From TMP-86 sp964247385 (GTDB lineage: Bacteria > Pseudomonadota > Gammaproteobacteria > Steroidobacterales > Steroidobacteraceae): 64,000 nucleotides of DNA. Below, in pieces: positions 35,891 through 43,693 of this stretch (position 1 is the stretch's first letter; each line of letters starts with the position of its first letter). The position numbers and the translations under genes are program-made. The notes under the pieces were generated by a model. The model saw nothing but the letters and a program-made list of their open reading frames with translations. It was not told the DNA's origin and did not search any database. The stretch is from assembly GCA_964247385.1 (NCBI GenBank), contig CAXTUB010000012.1:1-64000 (forward strand), written 5' to 3'.

Positions 35891-36708
35891 TGCCACTGGT
35901 GTTTGCCGGAATTGCGAGCCACGCTCCCGGCATTACCGGGCGGCGCGAGCTGGCGCCGCCCGAACTACGTGAGCCGTTTTACGCCGCGTACGATCGCTTG
36001 CGAGCAGCGCTCGAAGCGGCCAAGCCGGACGCACTCCTGATCATTGGCGCCGAGCATTTTGCCAATTTCTTCATGAACAACATGCCGCCGTTTGCGGTAG
36101 GCATGAGCGAGGCGTACGACGGGCCGATCGAAGACCCGCAATGGCTGGGTATTCCGCGGCGCGAGCAGACGGGAGCTGCGGACCTTGCGCGCCGCATGAT
36201 CGCCAACATGCTGGATACCGTGGATGTCGCCTTCGCAGAGGAATGGAAGTTCGACCATGGCGTGATGGTTCCACTGCATTTTCTCGATCCGCACAATCGC
36301 TATCCGGTGATCCCGGTCAACATCAACTGCCAGGGTCCGCCGCTGACTCCTTTGCATCGGACTTGGGCATTTGGAGAAGCCATCCGCCGCGCCGCCGACG
36401 CGGCGCCTGAGCGTGTGGCGGTCATCGGCACGGGCGGCATCTCTCATTGGCCCGCGACGCCTGACAGCGGCAAGATTAACGAATCGTGGGACCGCGAATT
36501 TCTGAGCCGCTGGGTGCGCAATGACCGGAAAGAATTGTTGGCCTATCGCGACGAGGACGTCTACCGCGACGCCGGGCAAGGCGGCTTCGAGATTCGCACG
36601 TTGATTGCCACGGCCGCGGCAGCGCGAGGACCAGGAGAACTTTGGTTCTATGCGCCCATCCCGATCTTTGCCGTGGGATGCACCGTAGCCACCATGCAGG
36701 TGAACTAA
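35890..36708 (+). CDS. Class III extradiol ring-cleavage dioxygenase, catalytic subunit (LigB/HpaD-type)
   Basis: 272 residues, starting in a TAATG overlap with the LigA gene. Fe(II) ligands by family pattern: His in I-A-S-H-A-P-G, His in G-A-E-H-F-A-N-F-F and Glu in G-G-F-E-I-R-T-L, with the catalytic His in G-G-I-S-H-W-P. It opens a catechol ring next to the hydroxyls. In this cluster the likely substrate is 3,4-dihydroxyphenylacetate, but the LigA partner leaves protocatechuate or a related catechol possible. A TAATG overlap also links it to hpaF. Confidence 0.88.
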   Translation: MPLVFAGIASHAPGITGRRELAPPELREPFYAAYDRLRAALEAAKPDALLIIGAEHFANFFMNNMPPFAVGMSEAYDGPIEDPQWLGIPRREQTGAADLARRMIANMLDTVDVAFAEEWKFDHGVMVPLHFLDPHNRYPVIPVNINCQGPPLTPLHRTWAFGEAIRRAADAAPERVAVIGTGGISHWPATPDSGKINESWDREFLSRWVRNDRKELLAYRDEDVYRDAGQGGFEIRTLIATAAAARGPGELWFYAPIPIFAVGCTVATMQVN

Positions 36709-37100
36709 TGGCCCACGCCACCGTTGAATGGACCGATAATTTATTGCTGAACGGGTTCGAAATTAAACCCTTGCTCGATCTCATCGCCGCTTCGATGCGC
36801 GACAGCGAGGGCGTGTTTCCCTGGGGCGGCATTCGAGTTCGTGGAGTGCGTTTGCAAGATTATGTCATTGCGGATGGCCATGGCGATGATGCGTTCGTCA
36901 ACGTCACGGTCAAGATGGGGGCGGGGCGAGCCCCGGAATTCAAGCGGCGTTTTTTTCAGGCCTTATTCGATCAGGTAACGGCCTACCTTGCGCCCATCTA
37001 CGCACAGCGGGGGCTTGCGATCTCACTGTATGTCGAGGAAGCCGATGAGCAGGGCAGCTTCAAGAAGAACAACATTCATCTGCGCTTCGCAAAATCATGA
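36708..37100 (+). CDS. hpaF: 5-carboxymethyl-2-hydroxymuconate delta-isomerase, Ala in place of Pro1
   Basis: 130 residues from ATG 36708 (TAATG with the dioxygenase gene). Homologous to HpaF/CHMI of the tautomerase superfamily: V-E-W-T-D-N-L at the start, G-I-F-P/G-V-F-P-W-G-G-I-R, F-V-N-V-T-V-K-M-G-A-G-R, N-N-I-H at the end. In characterised CHMI the mature N-terminal proline is the base; the residue after Met here is Ala (M-A-H-A-T). The other pieces, including the Arg after F-P-x-x-G-I, are present. Activity may be lost, changed or carried by another residue. Confidence 0.85.
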   Translation: MAHATVEWTDNLLLNGFEIKPLLDLIAASMRDSEGVFPWGGIRVRGVRLQDYVIADGHGDDAFVNVTVKMGAGRAPEFKRRFFQALFDQVTAYLAPIYAQRGLAISLYVEEADEQGSFKKNNIHLRFAKS

Positions 37101-37903
37101 AGCTATCCAAGCAAACGATTGACGATCTTGCGCTTCGCTTGGACCAAGCCGAGCGAACCCGCCAACAGCTCGATCATTTCTCGTTGGCGCATGTCGAGGC
37201 CACCATCGAGGAGGGGTACGCCGTTCAGCGCGCCTGGGTTGCGGCGAAACTGCGCGGCGGCAGGAAGACCATTGGTCATAAAATTGGGCTGACCAGTCGC
37301 GCGATGCAGCGCTCATCCAATATTACCGAGCCTGATTACGGCAGCTTGCTCGACGATATGCTGTTTGCAAACAACGCGGACATTCCTGTCGAGCGTTTTA
37401 TCGAGCCGCGAGTCGAAGTCGAACTGGCTTTCATTCTCAAGCAATCACTTAAAGGGCCCGGCGTTACGCTGTTCGACGTGCTGAACGCAACCGATTACAT
37501 CGTTCCTGCGATAGAAATCATCGATGCGCGCATCAAGCGCATCGACCCGAAGACGGGCGTCACGCGCAAGGTGTTCGACACCATTTCAGACAATGCGGCC
37601 AATGCGGGAATCGTGATGGGAGGCAAGCCATCACGGCCAAACGACGTCGACATGCGCTGGATCTGCGCCCTCATTCATCGAAATGGCGTAATCGAAGACT
37701 CCGGTGTCGCTGCGGCGGTGTTAGGCCATCCGGCCATCGGGGTCGCCTGGCTGGCGAACAAGCTCGCGCCCTATGGTGAATACCTCGAGGCCGGGGAGAT
37801 TATCTTGAGCGGCTCTTTCACAGCGCCGGTGTTCGCTTCGCAAGGAGACACCTTTCACGTGGACTACGGCCCGATGGGCTCCGTATCGGTGCGCTTTGCT
37901 TAA
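37097..37903 (+). CDS. hpaH: 2-oxo-hepta-3-ene-1,7-dioate hydratase
   Basis: 268 residues, with an ATGA overlap to hpaF. FAH/MhpD family: G-H-K-I-G-L-T-S-R-A-M-Q near residue 57, metal ligands in I-E-P-R-V-E-V-E-L-A and Y-I-V-P-A-I-E-I, and H-P-A-I-G-V-A-W-L-A-N-K-L-A late. It adds water to the diene acid, giving 4-hydroxy-2-oxoheptanedioate for HpaI. It is the last gene of the forward operon and ends 6 bases from the convergent HpaE gene. Confidence 0.9.
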   Translation: MKLSKQTIDDLALRLDQAERTRQQLDHFSLAHVEATIEEGYAVQRAWVAAKLRGGRKTIGHKIGLTSRAMQRSSNITEPDYGSLLDDMLFANNADIPVERFIEPRVEVELAFILKQSLKGPGVTLFDVLNATDYIVPAIEIIDARIKRIDPKTGVTRKVFDTISDNAANAGIVMGGKPSRPNDVDMRWICALIHRNGVIEDSGVAAAVLGHPAIGVAWLANKLAPYGEYLEAGEIILSGSFTAPVFASQGDTFHVDYGPMGSVSVRFA

Positions 37904-37909
37904 GCTTAA

Positions 37910-39412
37910 CTAGTCGGTTGCCCCGAGCCGCTGGATTTTGTGCTCGCCGAGCGCGAGCGCAATGTTCTTCGTCTCCATGTAGAAATCAAAACTCCAGTCG
38001 CCGCCATCGCGGCCGATCCCGCTGGACTTGGCGCCGCCGAACGGTGTCGGCAGATGACGCACGTTTTCGCTGTTCACCCATACCATGCCCGCCTCGACGG
38101 CGTTCGATATCCGCAAGGCGCGACCGACATCTCGAGTCCATAGATAAGCGGCCAGCCCATAGGGCGTATCGTTGGCTTTGGCGACGGCGTCTTTCTCATC
38201 TTCGAAGGGAACGACCGTGAGGACTGGTCCAAAAATTTCCTCTTGCGCCACGCGCATGGATTGAGTCGCACTCGAGATCAGCGCGGGGGCGAAGTAGAAC
38301 CCGCCGGACCCCGTCAGTTGCGCACCCGCAGTGACCATGGCGCCTTCATTGGCCGCGATACGCAAATACCCCTGGACCTTGTCGAGGTGGCGGGGATGAA
38401 TCAGCGGACCCACCTCGGTTGCCGGATCGAACGGGTCGCCGACCTTCAAACGCCGCACTCGTTCAGCGACTCGCGCGATGAAACTGTCGTGGATGTTTCG
38501 CTGCACGAGCAATCTCGATGAAGACGTGCACCGCTGCCCATTCAAAGAATAGATCATGAACACTACGGCATCGAGAGCGCGCTCCAGGTCCGCGTCATCG
38601 AAAACAATGACTGGATTTTTCCCACCCAATTCGAAGTGAACACGCTTCAGCGTCTCGGCGCCTTGCCGCATGATGGCCGTGCCAGTCTTTGACTCACCGA
38701 CGAAAGCAATGGCCTTGATGCCCGGATGCTCCGTGAGCCGTTTGCCCGTGGTCTCACCGAGTCCATTGATGCTGTTGAACACCCCGGGCGGTAAGCCCGC
38801 CTCGGTTCCAATTTCGACCAGCAAGCGCGCCGAGTACGGCGACCATTCGGCAGGCTTGTGCACGACGGTGCACCCTGCTGCCAACGCGGGGGCAATCTTC
38901 CACGTAGACAGCATGAACGGGGTATTCCAAGGCGTGATGACGGCCACCGGGCCGACCGGATGCCGGGTGGTGAGATTCATGTGATCGGGAGAAGGCAATG
39001 CCTGCCCATTCGCGGCAGCCGGTGCTCTGTCCGCAAAGAACCGAAAATTCTCCGCGCCCCGAATGGCTGCCTTCGACATATACCGCCACGGCTGGCCTGC
39101 ATCGAGACACTCAACCGCAGCGATTTCCTCTGCGCGACTTGTGATAAGGTCGGCGACACGATGCAAAATTTGCTTGCGCTTCTCGCCGTCGGTTGCTGAC
39201 CAGGACCGGAATGCATTCGTGGCAGCGCTCACGGCTTGATCGACTTCGGCGGGTGTGGCGTCGCGAACTTGCCCAAGTACTTCGCCAGTACCAGGCTCGA
39301 ACACGTCGAACGATTGACCGGCACCGTCCACTGATTTGCCAGCGATATGGTGGCCCAGGCCTCGGCGCATTTCCGCTGTTGCCTTGAGCGCAATTGAACG
39401 AAGCTCTTTCAT
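37910..39412 (-). CDS. hpaE: 5-carboxymethyl-2-hydroxymuconate semialdehyde dehydrogenase
   Basis: 500 residues from ATG 39412 (upstream GAGGAAAC fits a ribosome site; the longer frame from 39448 does not). ALDH motifs T-P-W-N-T-P-F, F-V-G-E-S-K-T-G, E-L-G-G-K-N-P, and G-Q-R-C-T-S-S with the catalytic Cys. The G-Q-R-C-T and N-T-P forms match HpaE. It oxidises the ring-opened semialdehyde. It lies on the opposite strand to the rest of the catabolic genes, divergent from the Rieske oxygenase with a shared palindrome between them. Confidence 0.88.
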   Translation of the reverse strand: MKELRSIALKATAEMRRGLGHHIAGKSVDGAGQSFDVFEPGTGEVLGQVRDATPAEVDQAVSAATNAFRSWSATDGEKRKQILHRVADLITSRAEEIAAVECLDAGQPWRYMSKAAIRGAENFRFFADRAPAAANGQALPSPDHMNLTTRHPVGPVAVITPWNTPFMLSTWKIAPALAAGCTVVHKPAEWSPYSARLLVEIGTEAGLPPGVFNSINGLGETTGKRLTEHPGIKAIAFVGESKTGTAIMRQGAETLKRVHFELGGKNPVIVFDDADLERALDAVVFMIYSLNGQRCTSSSRLLVQRNIHDSFIARVAERVRRLKVGDPFDPATEVGPLIHPRHLDKVQGYLRIAANEGAMVTAGAQLTGSGGFYFAPALISSATQSMRVAQEEIFGPVLTVVPFEDEKDAVAKANDTPYGLAAYLWTRDVGRALRISNAVEAGMVWVNSENVRHLPTPFGGAKSSGIGRDGGDWSFDFYMETKNIALALGEHKIQRLGATD

Positions 39413-39441
39413 GTTTCCTCGAGAATGCTCCGGCGATTTGA

Positions 39442-39453
39442 TTATCATGATAA
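39442..39453. promoter_or_regulatory. Candidate HpaR operator in the hpaE-Rieske gap
   Basis: TTATCATGATAA, a perfect 12-bp palindrome, 30 bases before the hpaE ATG and 92 before the Rieske oxygenase ATG. It differs by one base from the word at 34156-34167. Confidence 0.6.
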
Positions 39454-39545
39454 GTTATTGCAAGCGCGATTTAAACCATGGTTTAGAGTTGGGAGATCGT
39501 TTGGCCGAACTGATCTCCCATAGGCACCGGTAAGAGGGATCGAGC

Positions 39546-40649
39546 ATGTTTATTCGAAATGCCTGGTACGTGGGTGCTTGGAGTCACGAGGTTTCGAGTC
39601 ATGCGATTCTTTCGCGAAGAATCATTGGCGACCGAGTGATTTTCTACCGCACACCAGAAGGGACCGTGGCCGCTTTGCGCGACCGGTGCAGCCACCGCTT
39701 CGCGCCTTTGTCGATGGGTCGATTGGAGGACGGGCAGGTTCGCTGCATGTACCACGGCCTCAAGTTTGCACCGGACGGCCGGTGCGTCGAAGAACCGGGC
39801 CGAAAAAGCGTGAGCCCAAACACCAGCGTCCGCAGCTATCCCACGTTCGAGCGTTATAAGCAGGTCTGGATTTGGATGGGAGACCCGGCCCGAGCGGATG
39901 CGAGCGAGATCCCTGATTGCCATTTTCAGGACGACCCGGAATGGGCCTCCATTCCGGATTACATGCACTACAAAGCGGATTACCGCCTCATCCTCGACAA
40001 TCTGTTGGATTTTTCCCATCTCACTTTCGTGCATGAAAATACGTTGGGGGGCTCGGCGAGCATTGCGCAGGTACGTCCGAAGATTGAGCAAGTGCCCGGT
40101 GGGTTGCGTCTCACTCGGTGGTATCTCAACGAGCCGGGCATTGCCCCCTATCTACAGGGGTTCAACACCTTCGAAGGGCCGGTGGACCGCTGGCATGTTT
40201 ACGAGCTGAAAACAGCAGGCAATGTCTTCACCATGGATTCCGGCAGTGCTCCCGCCGGCACGGGCGCGCCACAAGGCACGCGCGTGCCCGAGGCCATGCA
40301 GTTTCGCGCCACTCAAATCGTTACGCCCGAGGATGAGTTCAACTCGCATTTTTTCTGGACCTACGCGCATCATTTCAATATCCATGATCTCGATTTCACG
40401 AAAGCGCTCGCCGCCCGTATCGCCCAGGGGTTCGAAGAGGATCGTCTGATGATCGAAGCACAGCAGCAGATCATCAAGGAGAGCGGTCAGGACAAGATGT
40501 CTTTCATTCTGGCCGATAACGGATTGGGCCTCGGCAGGCGGCTGATCGAGCAAGCGATAGCAAAAGACTCTGAAAAGCTCGACTCGCCGGCCGCTGCGTC
40601 GGGAAGCGTTGAGCCGCGAGACATTCCGGTCGCGCAAACCGCACATTGA
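39546..40649 (+). CDS. Rieske 2Fe-2S aromatic oxygenase, alpha subunit (VanA-like)
   Basis: 367 residues. The Rieske centre is C-S-H near residue 50 and C-M-Y-H 20 residues later. The mononuclear iron site is D-N-L-L-D-F-S-H-L-T-F-V-H near 165. The short N-terminus N-A-W-Y-V-G-A-W and overall length match vanillate O-demethylase or related phenoxy-acid oxygenases. It adds oxygen or demethylates an aromatic ether and needs a ferredoxin/reductase, none of which is adjacent. In this cluster it might convert a homovanillate-like compound to homoprotocatechuate (inference). Its stop overlaps the HpaI TTG (TTGA). Confidence 0.88.
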   Translation: MFIRNAWYVGAWSHEVSSHAILSRRIIGDRVIFYRTPEGTVAALRDRCSHRFAPLSMGRLEDGQVRCMYHGLKFAPDGRCVEEPGRKSVSPNTSVRSYPTFERYKQVWIWMGDPARADASEIPDCHFQDDPEWASIPDYMHYKADYRLILDNLLDFSHLTFVHENTLGGSASIAQVRPKIEQVPGGLRLTRWYLNEPGIAPYLQGFNTFEGPVDRWHVYELKTAGNVFTMDSGSAPAGTGAPQGTRVPEAMQFRATQIVTPEDEFNSHFFWTYAHHFNIHDLDFTKALAARIAQGFEEDRLMIEAQQQIIKESGQDKMSFILADNGLGLGRRLIEQAIAKDSEKLDSPAAASGSVEPRDIPVAQTAH

Positions 40650-41443
40650 AAATCCCAACCAATCGCTTCAAGCAGGCGCTGCTGACGGGCGAGCGTCAGA
40701 TTGGACTGTGGTGCGCCCTGGCCGATGCGTATGCATGTGAGATCTTGGCGAGCGTCGGCTTCGACTGGTTATTGTTGGACGCCGAGCATGCACCCAATGA
40801 TCTTCGAACGTTGCTGGCTCAGCTGCAAGCCGTTGCTCCGTATTCAACGCATCCGGTCATCCGTTGCGCAGACGGCTCGTCGACCGCCATCAAACACTAC
40901 TTGGACATCGGCGCGCAGACGTTGCTCATCCCGAATGTGGAGAGTGCGGAGATGGCGCAGCGAATCGTCGCATCGGCGCGGTATGCGCCGCAGGGTTTTC
41001 GTGGCGTGGGCAGCGCGCTTGCGCGTGCGTCGTTATGGAATCAGATCGAAGATTACTTGCCGAAGGCCAATGCTGAAGTTTGCATTCTCGTGCAGGTCGA
41101 GTCCGTGGCCGCGCTTCGGCAGGTCGATTCGATCGCGGGTGTCGAGGGAGTGGACGGCGTATTTTTCGGGCCGGCTGACCTATCTGCCTCGATGGGGTTT
41201 CTCGGTAAGCCTGGAGCGAGCGAGGTTCAAGCTGCCTTGTTGGGCGGCATCGATTCCGTGCTGAAAAGCGGTAAGGCCGCCGGCATCTTGACGTCGGATA
41301 AGGCGCTGGCGCAGACCTATCTGGATCGCGGCGCCAAATTTGTCGCGGTGGGCGCCGACACCACGCTATTGCAGCGTGCGGCCCATGGTTTGTTGGCGCA
41401 TTTCAATCAGGTTGAAGTGAAGGCAAGCTCAGGGGTCTACTGA
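40646..41443 (+). CDS. hpaI: 4-hydroxy-2-oxoheptanedioate aldolase (HpcH/HpaI family)
   Basis: 265 residues from TTG 40646, overlapping the upstream TGA. Class II pyruvate aldolase motifs: L-D-A-E-H-A-P-N-D near 43, V-I-R-C, Q-T-L-L-I-P-N-V-E, and F-F-G-P-A-D-L-S-A-S-M-G. It splits the hydrated chain into pyruvate and succinic semialdehyde, ending the pathway. No succinate-semialdehyde dehydrogenase is in this cluster; the ALDH at 13599 is a distant candidate. Confidence 0.9.
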   Translation: MKIPTNRFKQALLTGERQIGLWCALADAYACEILASVGFDWLLLDAEHAPNDLRTLLAQLQAVAPYSTHPVIRCADGSSTAIKHYLDIGAQTLLIPNVESAEMAQRIVASARYAPQGFRGVGSALARASLWNQIEDYLPKANAEVCILVQVESVAALRQVDSIAGVEGVDGVFFGPADLSASMGFLGKPGASEVQAALLGGIDSVLKSGKAAGILTSDKALAQTYLDRGAKFVAVGADTTLLQRAAHGLLAHFNQVEVKASSGVY

Positions 41444-41547
41444 TTCGGAAGTCTTTCGTGGCGACGCCGCTGATTCGCGATTGGCCACGCACGCTTGACC
41501 CCTCTGCTCGATTCGATTCATCACCACGTGAACTCAGAAGCATCGGC

Positions 41548-42724
41548 ATGAAAGACGCGCCGCTCAAAGGCATGCGCGTCGTGGAGCTGGCACGCATTCT
41601 AGCCGGGCCGTGGATCGGCCAGACCATGGCGGATCTGGGCGCCGACGTGGTCAAGGTCGAAGCGCCGTGTGGCGACGATGCGCGCCGCTGGGGGCCGCCC
41701 TTTGTCAAGAATGGCGATGGCTCGAATGCGGATGCCGCATATTTTCACAGCTGCAATCGCGGCAAGCGCTCGGTCATTGCCGACTTTAATTCGCCTGATG
41801 ACCTCGAGCTCGTGCACCGCTTGATCGGTCGCGCAGATGTGCTGATCGAAAACTTCAAGTGCGGCAGCCTCGCCAAGTACGGCCTGACTTCACGTCGTGC
41901 AAGATGCGCAACCCGCGTTTGGTCTATTGCTCGATCACGGGCTTCGGACAGGACGGCCCGTATGCTACGCGCCCCGGCTACGATGCCATGATTCAGGGCA
42001 TGGGCGGCATCATGGACTTGACGGGTTCGCCTCTGGGCGAGCCGCAGAAAATCGGTGTGGCATTTGCCGATATTTTTACCGGCGTCTATGGTGTCGTCGC
42101 AATACAAGCCGCACTGATACAGCGTGAACGGACAGGAACCGGCCAGCACCTGGATCTCGCACTGCTGGACACCATGGTGGCCGTGCTCGCCAACCAAGCC
42201 TTGAATTACCTGGTGTCGGGCGCGTGCCGCATCGCCTCGGCAATAGCCATCCGAATATCGCGCCCTACCAAACGTTTGCGGTGAGCGACGGATATTTGAT
42301 GCTTGCCGTCGGCAACGACGCGCAGTTCCGACGGCTCTGCACGGTTCTCGGTGTCGACGAGGTCGCCGCCGACACAAAGTACGCGAGCAACGAAGGCCGG
42401 GTGGAGCATCGCGCCGAACTCATTGCTATTTTATCGTCGGTGTTCAAGCAGGCTCGTCGGGACGTTCTCCTGTCGAAATTGGAAGCGGCCGGCGTGCCCG
42501 CAGGCCCCATCAACACCGTCGCCTATGTGTTCATCGATCCGCAGGTACTGCATCGTCAAATGATGATCAGCCTGCCGGCCCAGGGCTACGCCGCGAGCGC
42601 GTTGCCATCACTGCGAACGCCTATTCGTTTCTCCGATGCGGAACTCTGGCTCGAAAGGCCGGCGCCTCGATTGGGTGAGCATACCGATGAGCTCAGGCGG
42701 GAAATGAGGCTTGGCTTGCCCTAG
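41548..42724 (+). pseudogene. CaiB/BaiF family CoA-transferase, two apparent -1 frameshifts
   Basis: The frame from ATG 41548 begins L-K-G-M-R-V-V-E-L-A-R-I-L-A-G-P-W and runs to 41886. It continues in another frame (F-T-S-C-K-M-R-N-P-R-L-V-Y, then C-S-I-T-G-F-G-Q-D-G-P-Y) to about 42221, and in a third (V-P-H-R-L-G-N-S-H-P-N-I-A-P-Y-Q) to the stop at 42724. Adding one base at each junction gives a full-length ~390-residue family III CoA-transferase. Both changes are one-base losses. Either the gene is a pseudogene or the sequence has errors. An intact protein would move CoA between acids and, at the end of the hpa cluster, might activate the aromatic or an intermediate. Confidence 0.75.
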
Positions 42725-42755
42725 CAGGCTGTCGGATCCTCATGCCTTTGACGAA

Positions 42756-43061
42756 TCAGAGAACATTTTCTTCAATACCGGCAAGCTCGCCGCGCATTTC
42801 CTCCGCCGTCTTCAATAGACCCAAGATCTTTTCTTTCTCGACCCGGTCAGCGCTCACCGTGGCCGCAAGCTCAATGAGTGCGGCAACTGCCGCGGAGCAT
42901 TCACGGCCACGCTGTAGAGTGTTCTCGAGGCGCACTTTTTCTTCAGCTCCCATCGCACCGCATGAGAGCCGCGCTTTTTTCTCGCGAATCTGCGCCAATG
43001 CGATCTCCATTTCATTCAGCATGACTCCAACGGAGCCATGCTCAGGACGAACTTCGGCCAT
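42756..43061 (-). CDS. Small unknown helical protein
   Basis: 101 residues from ATG 43061, preceded by GTGAGG; ATG 43085 is also possible. Predicted mostly helical with charged residues in a heptad-like pattern (E-M-E-I-A-L-A-Q-I-R-E-K-K-A, L-L-K-T-A-E-E-M-R-G-E-L). No known family recognised. It lies downstream of another small gene on the same strand (43205), so the two may be an operon. Function unknown. Confidence 0.45.
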   Translation of the reverse strand: MAEVRPEHGSVGVMLNEMEIALAQIREKKARLSCGAMGAEEKVRLENTLQRGRECSAAVAALIELAATVSADRVEKEKILGLLKTAEEMRGELAGIEENVL

Positions 43062-43163
43062 TGAGTGCCTCACCCTATTTTCCAAATCTGTGCGTGCAAG
43101 TTCCTAACCCGTGAGGGCAGGCATAGTGCGTCACGATGCAAATTTCCGATACCGCGCGCAGAC

Positions 43164-43226
43164 TAAGCTCGAGCGTCGCGCCGTTAAGCTCGAACGTCTC
43201 GCAGCTAAGCTCGAACGTCGACAAGC
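43164..43226. repeat. Three tandem copies of a 21-bp unit
   Basis: Units start at 43164, 43185 and 43206, each beginning TAAGCTCGARCGTC and diverging at 3-5 positions. The array covers the last residues of the small gene at 43205 and the space after it. 21 bases is seven codons, so in an alternative frame it reads as a heptad repeat, but no gene there is credible. Confidence 0.7.
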
Positions 43227-43498
43227 CTTCCGAGGGTTCGAGCATCGCTATCGAGGCCCAATAAAGTCTCCGTCGACTGAGCCGTTTGATATTGGCTCTG
43301 CAAATCATCCAAAGCCGTACGATCGCTCACGCCTGGAAGTCGGTCGAAGGCAGTTCCGTTGATATTCGTCGGATCGTTCAAACTCCGGGCGGCGCCTACG
43401 GGTTGCGTGCTGGCTTGATCCGAGTTCCGTGCAACGGAAATCGCGGGTCCGTAGCTGTAAAACGGAGTAAGACTCGTCACGGTGCTGATTGAAAACAT
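43205..43498 (-). CDS. Small unknown protein with strong ribosome-binding site
   Basis: 97 residues from ATG 43498, with AGGAGG 8 bases upstream, so the start is well supported. Sequence starts M-F-S-I-S-T-V-T-S-L-T-P-F-Y-S-Y-G-P, is Ser/Thr/Gln-rich, and has no clear membrane segment. The C-terminus runs into a 21-bp repeat. No family recognised. Followed at 144 bases by another small gene on the same strand. Confidence 0.5.
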   Translation of the reverse strand: MFSISTVTSLTPFYSYGPAISVARNSDQASTQPVGAARSLNDPTNINGTAFDRLPGVSDRTALDDLQSQYQTAQSTETLLGLDSDARTLGRLVDVRA

Positions 43499-43693
43499 GG
43501 TTGGATCCTCCTGCTCGATGACTAGCACCGATTCTGAAATCGATGGCCGAGACGCGGGATCGGCGGAGCGCGGTGACTTCAGTCAGAACGGCGACGGGCG
43601 ACTCTGTCGGAAAGCTGCTCGTCAAATAGGTCCAGCTTCAAGGGCTAGCAAAAAGTGTGAAATGCTGCACGGAAACCCTCCGGTGTCTTTCAA

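Noticed and set aside
37900..37909. TTAAGCTTAA palindrome between hpaH and hpaE
   Set aside because: Very short, between convergent stops; expected by chance and gives no stable hairpin.
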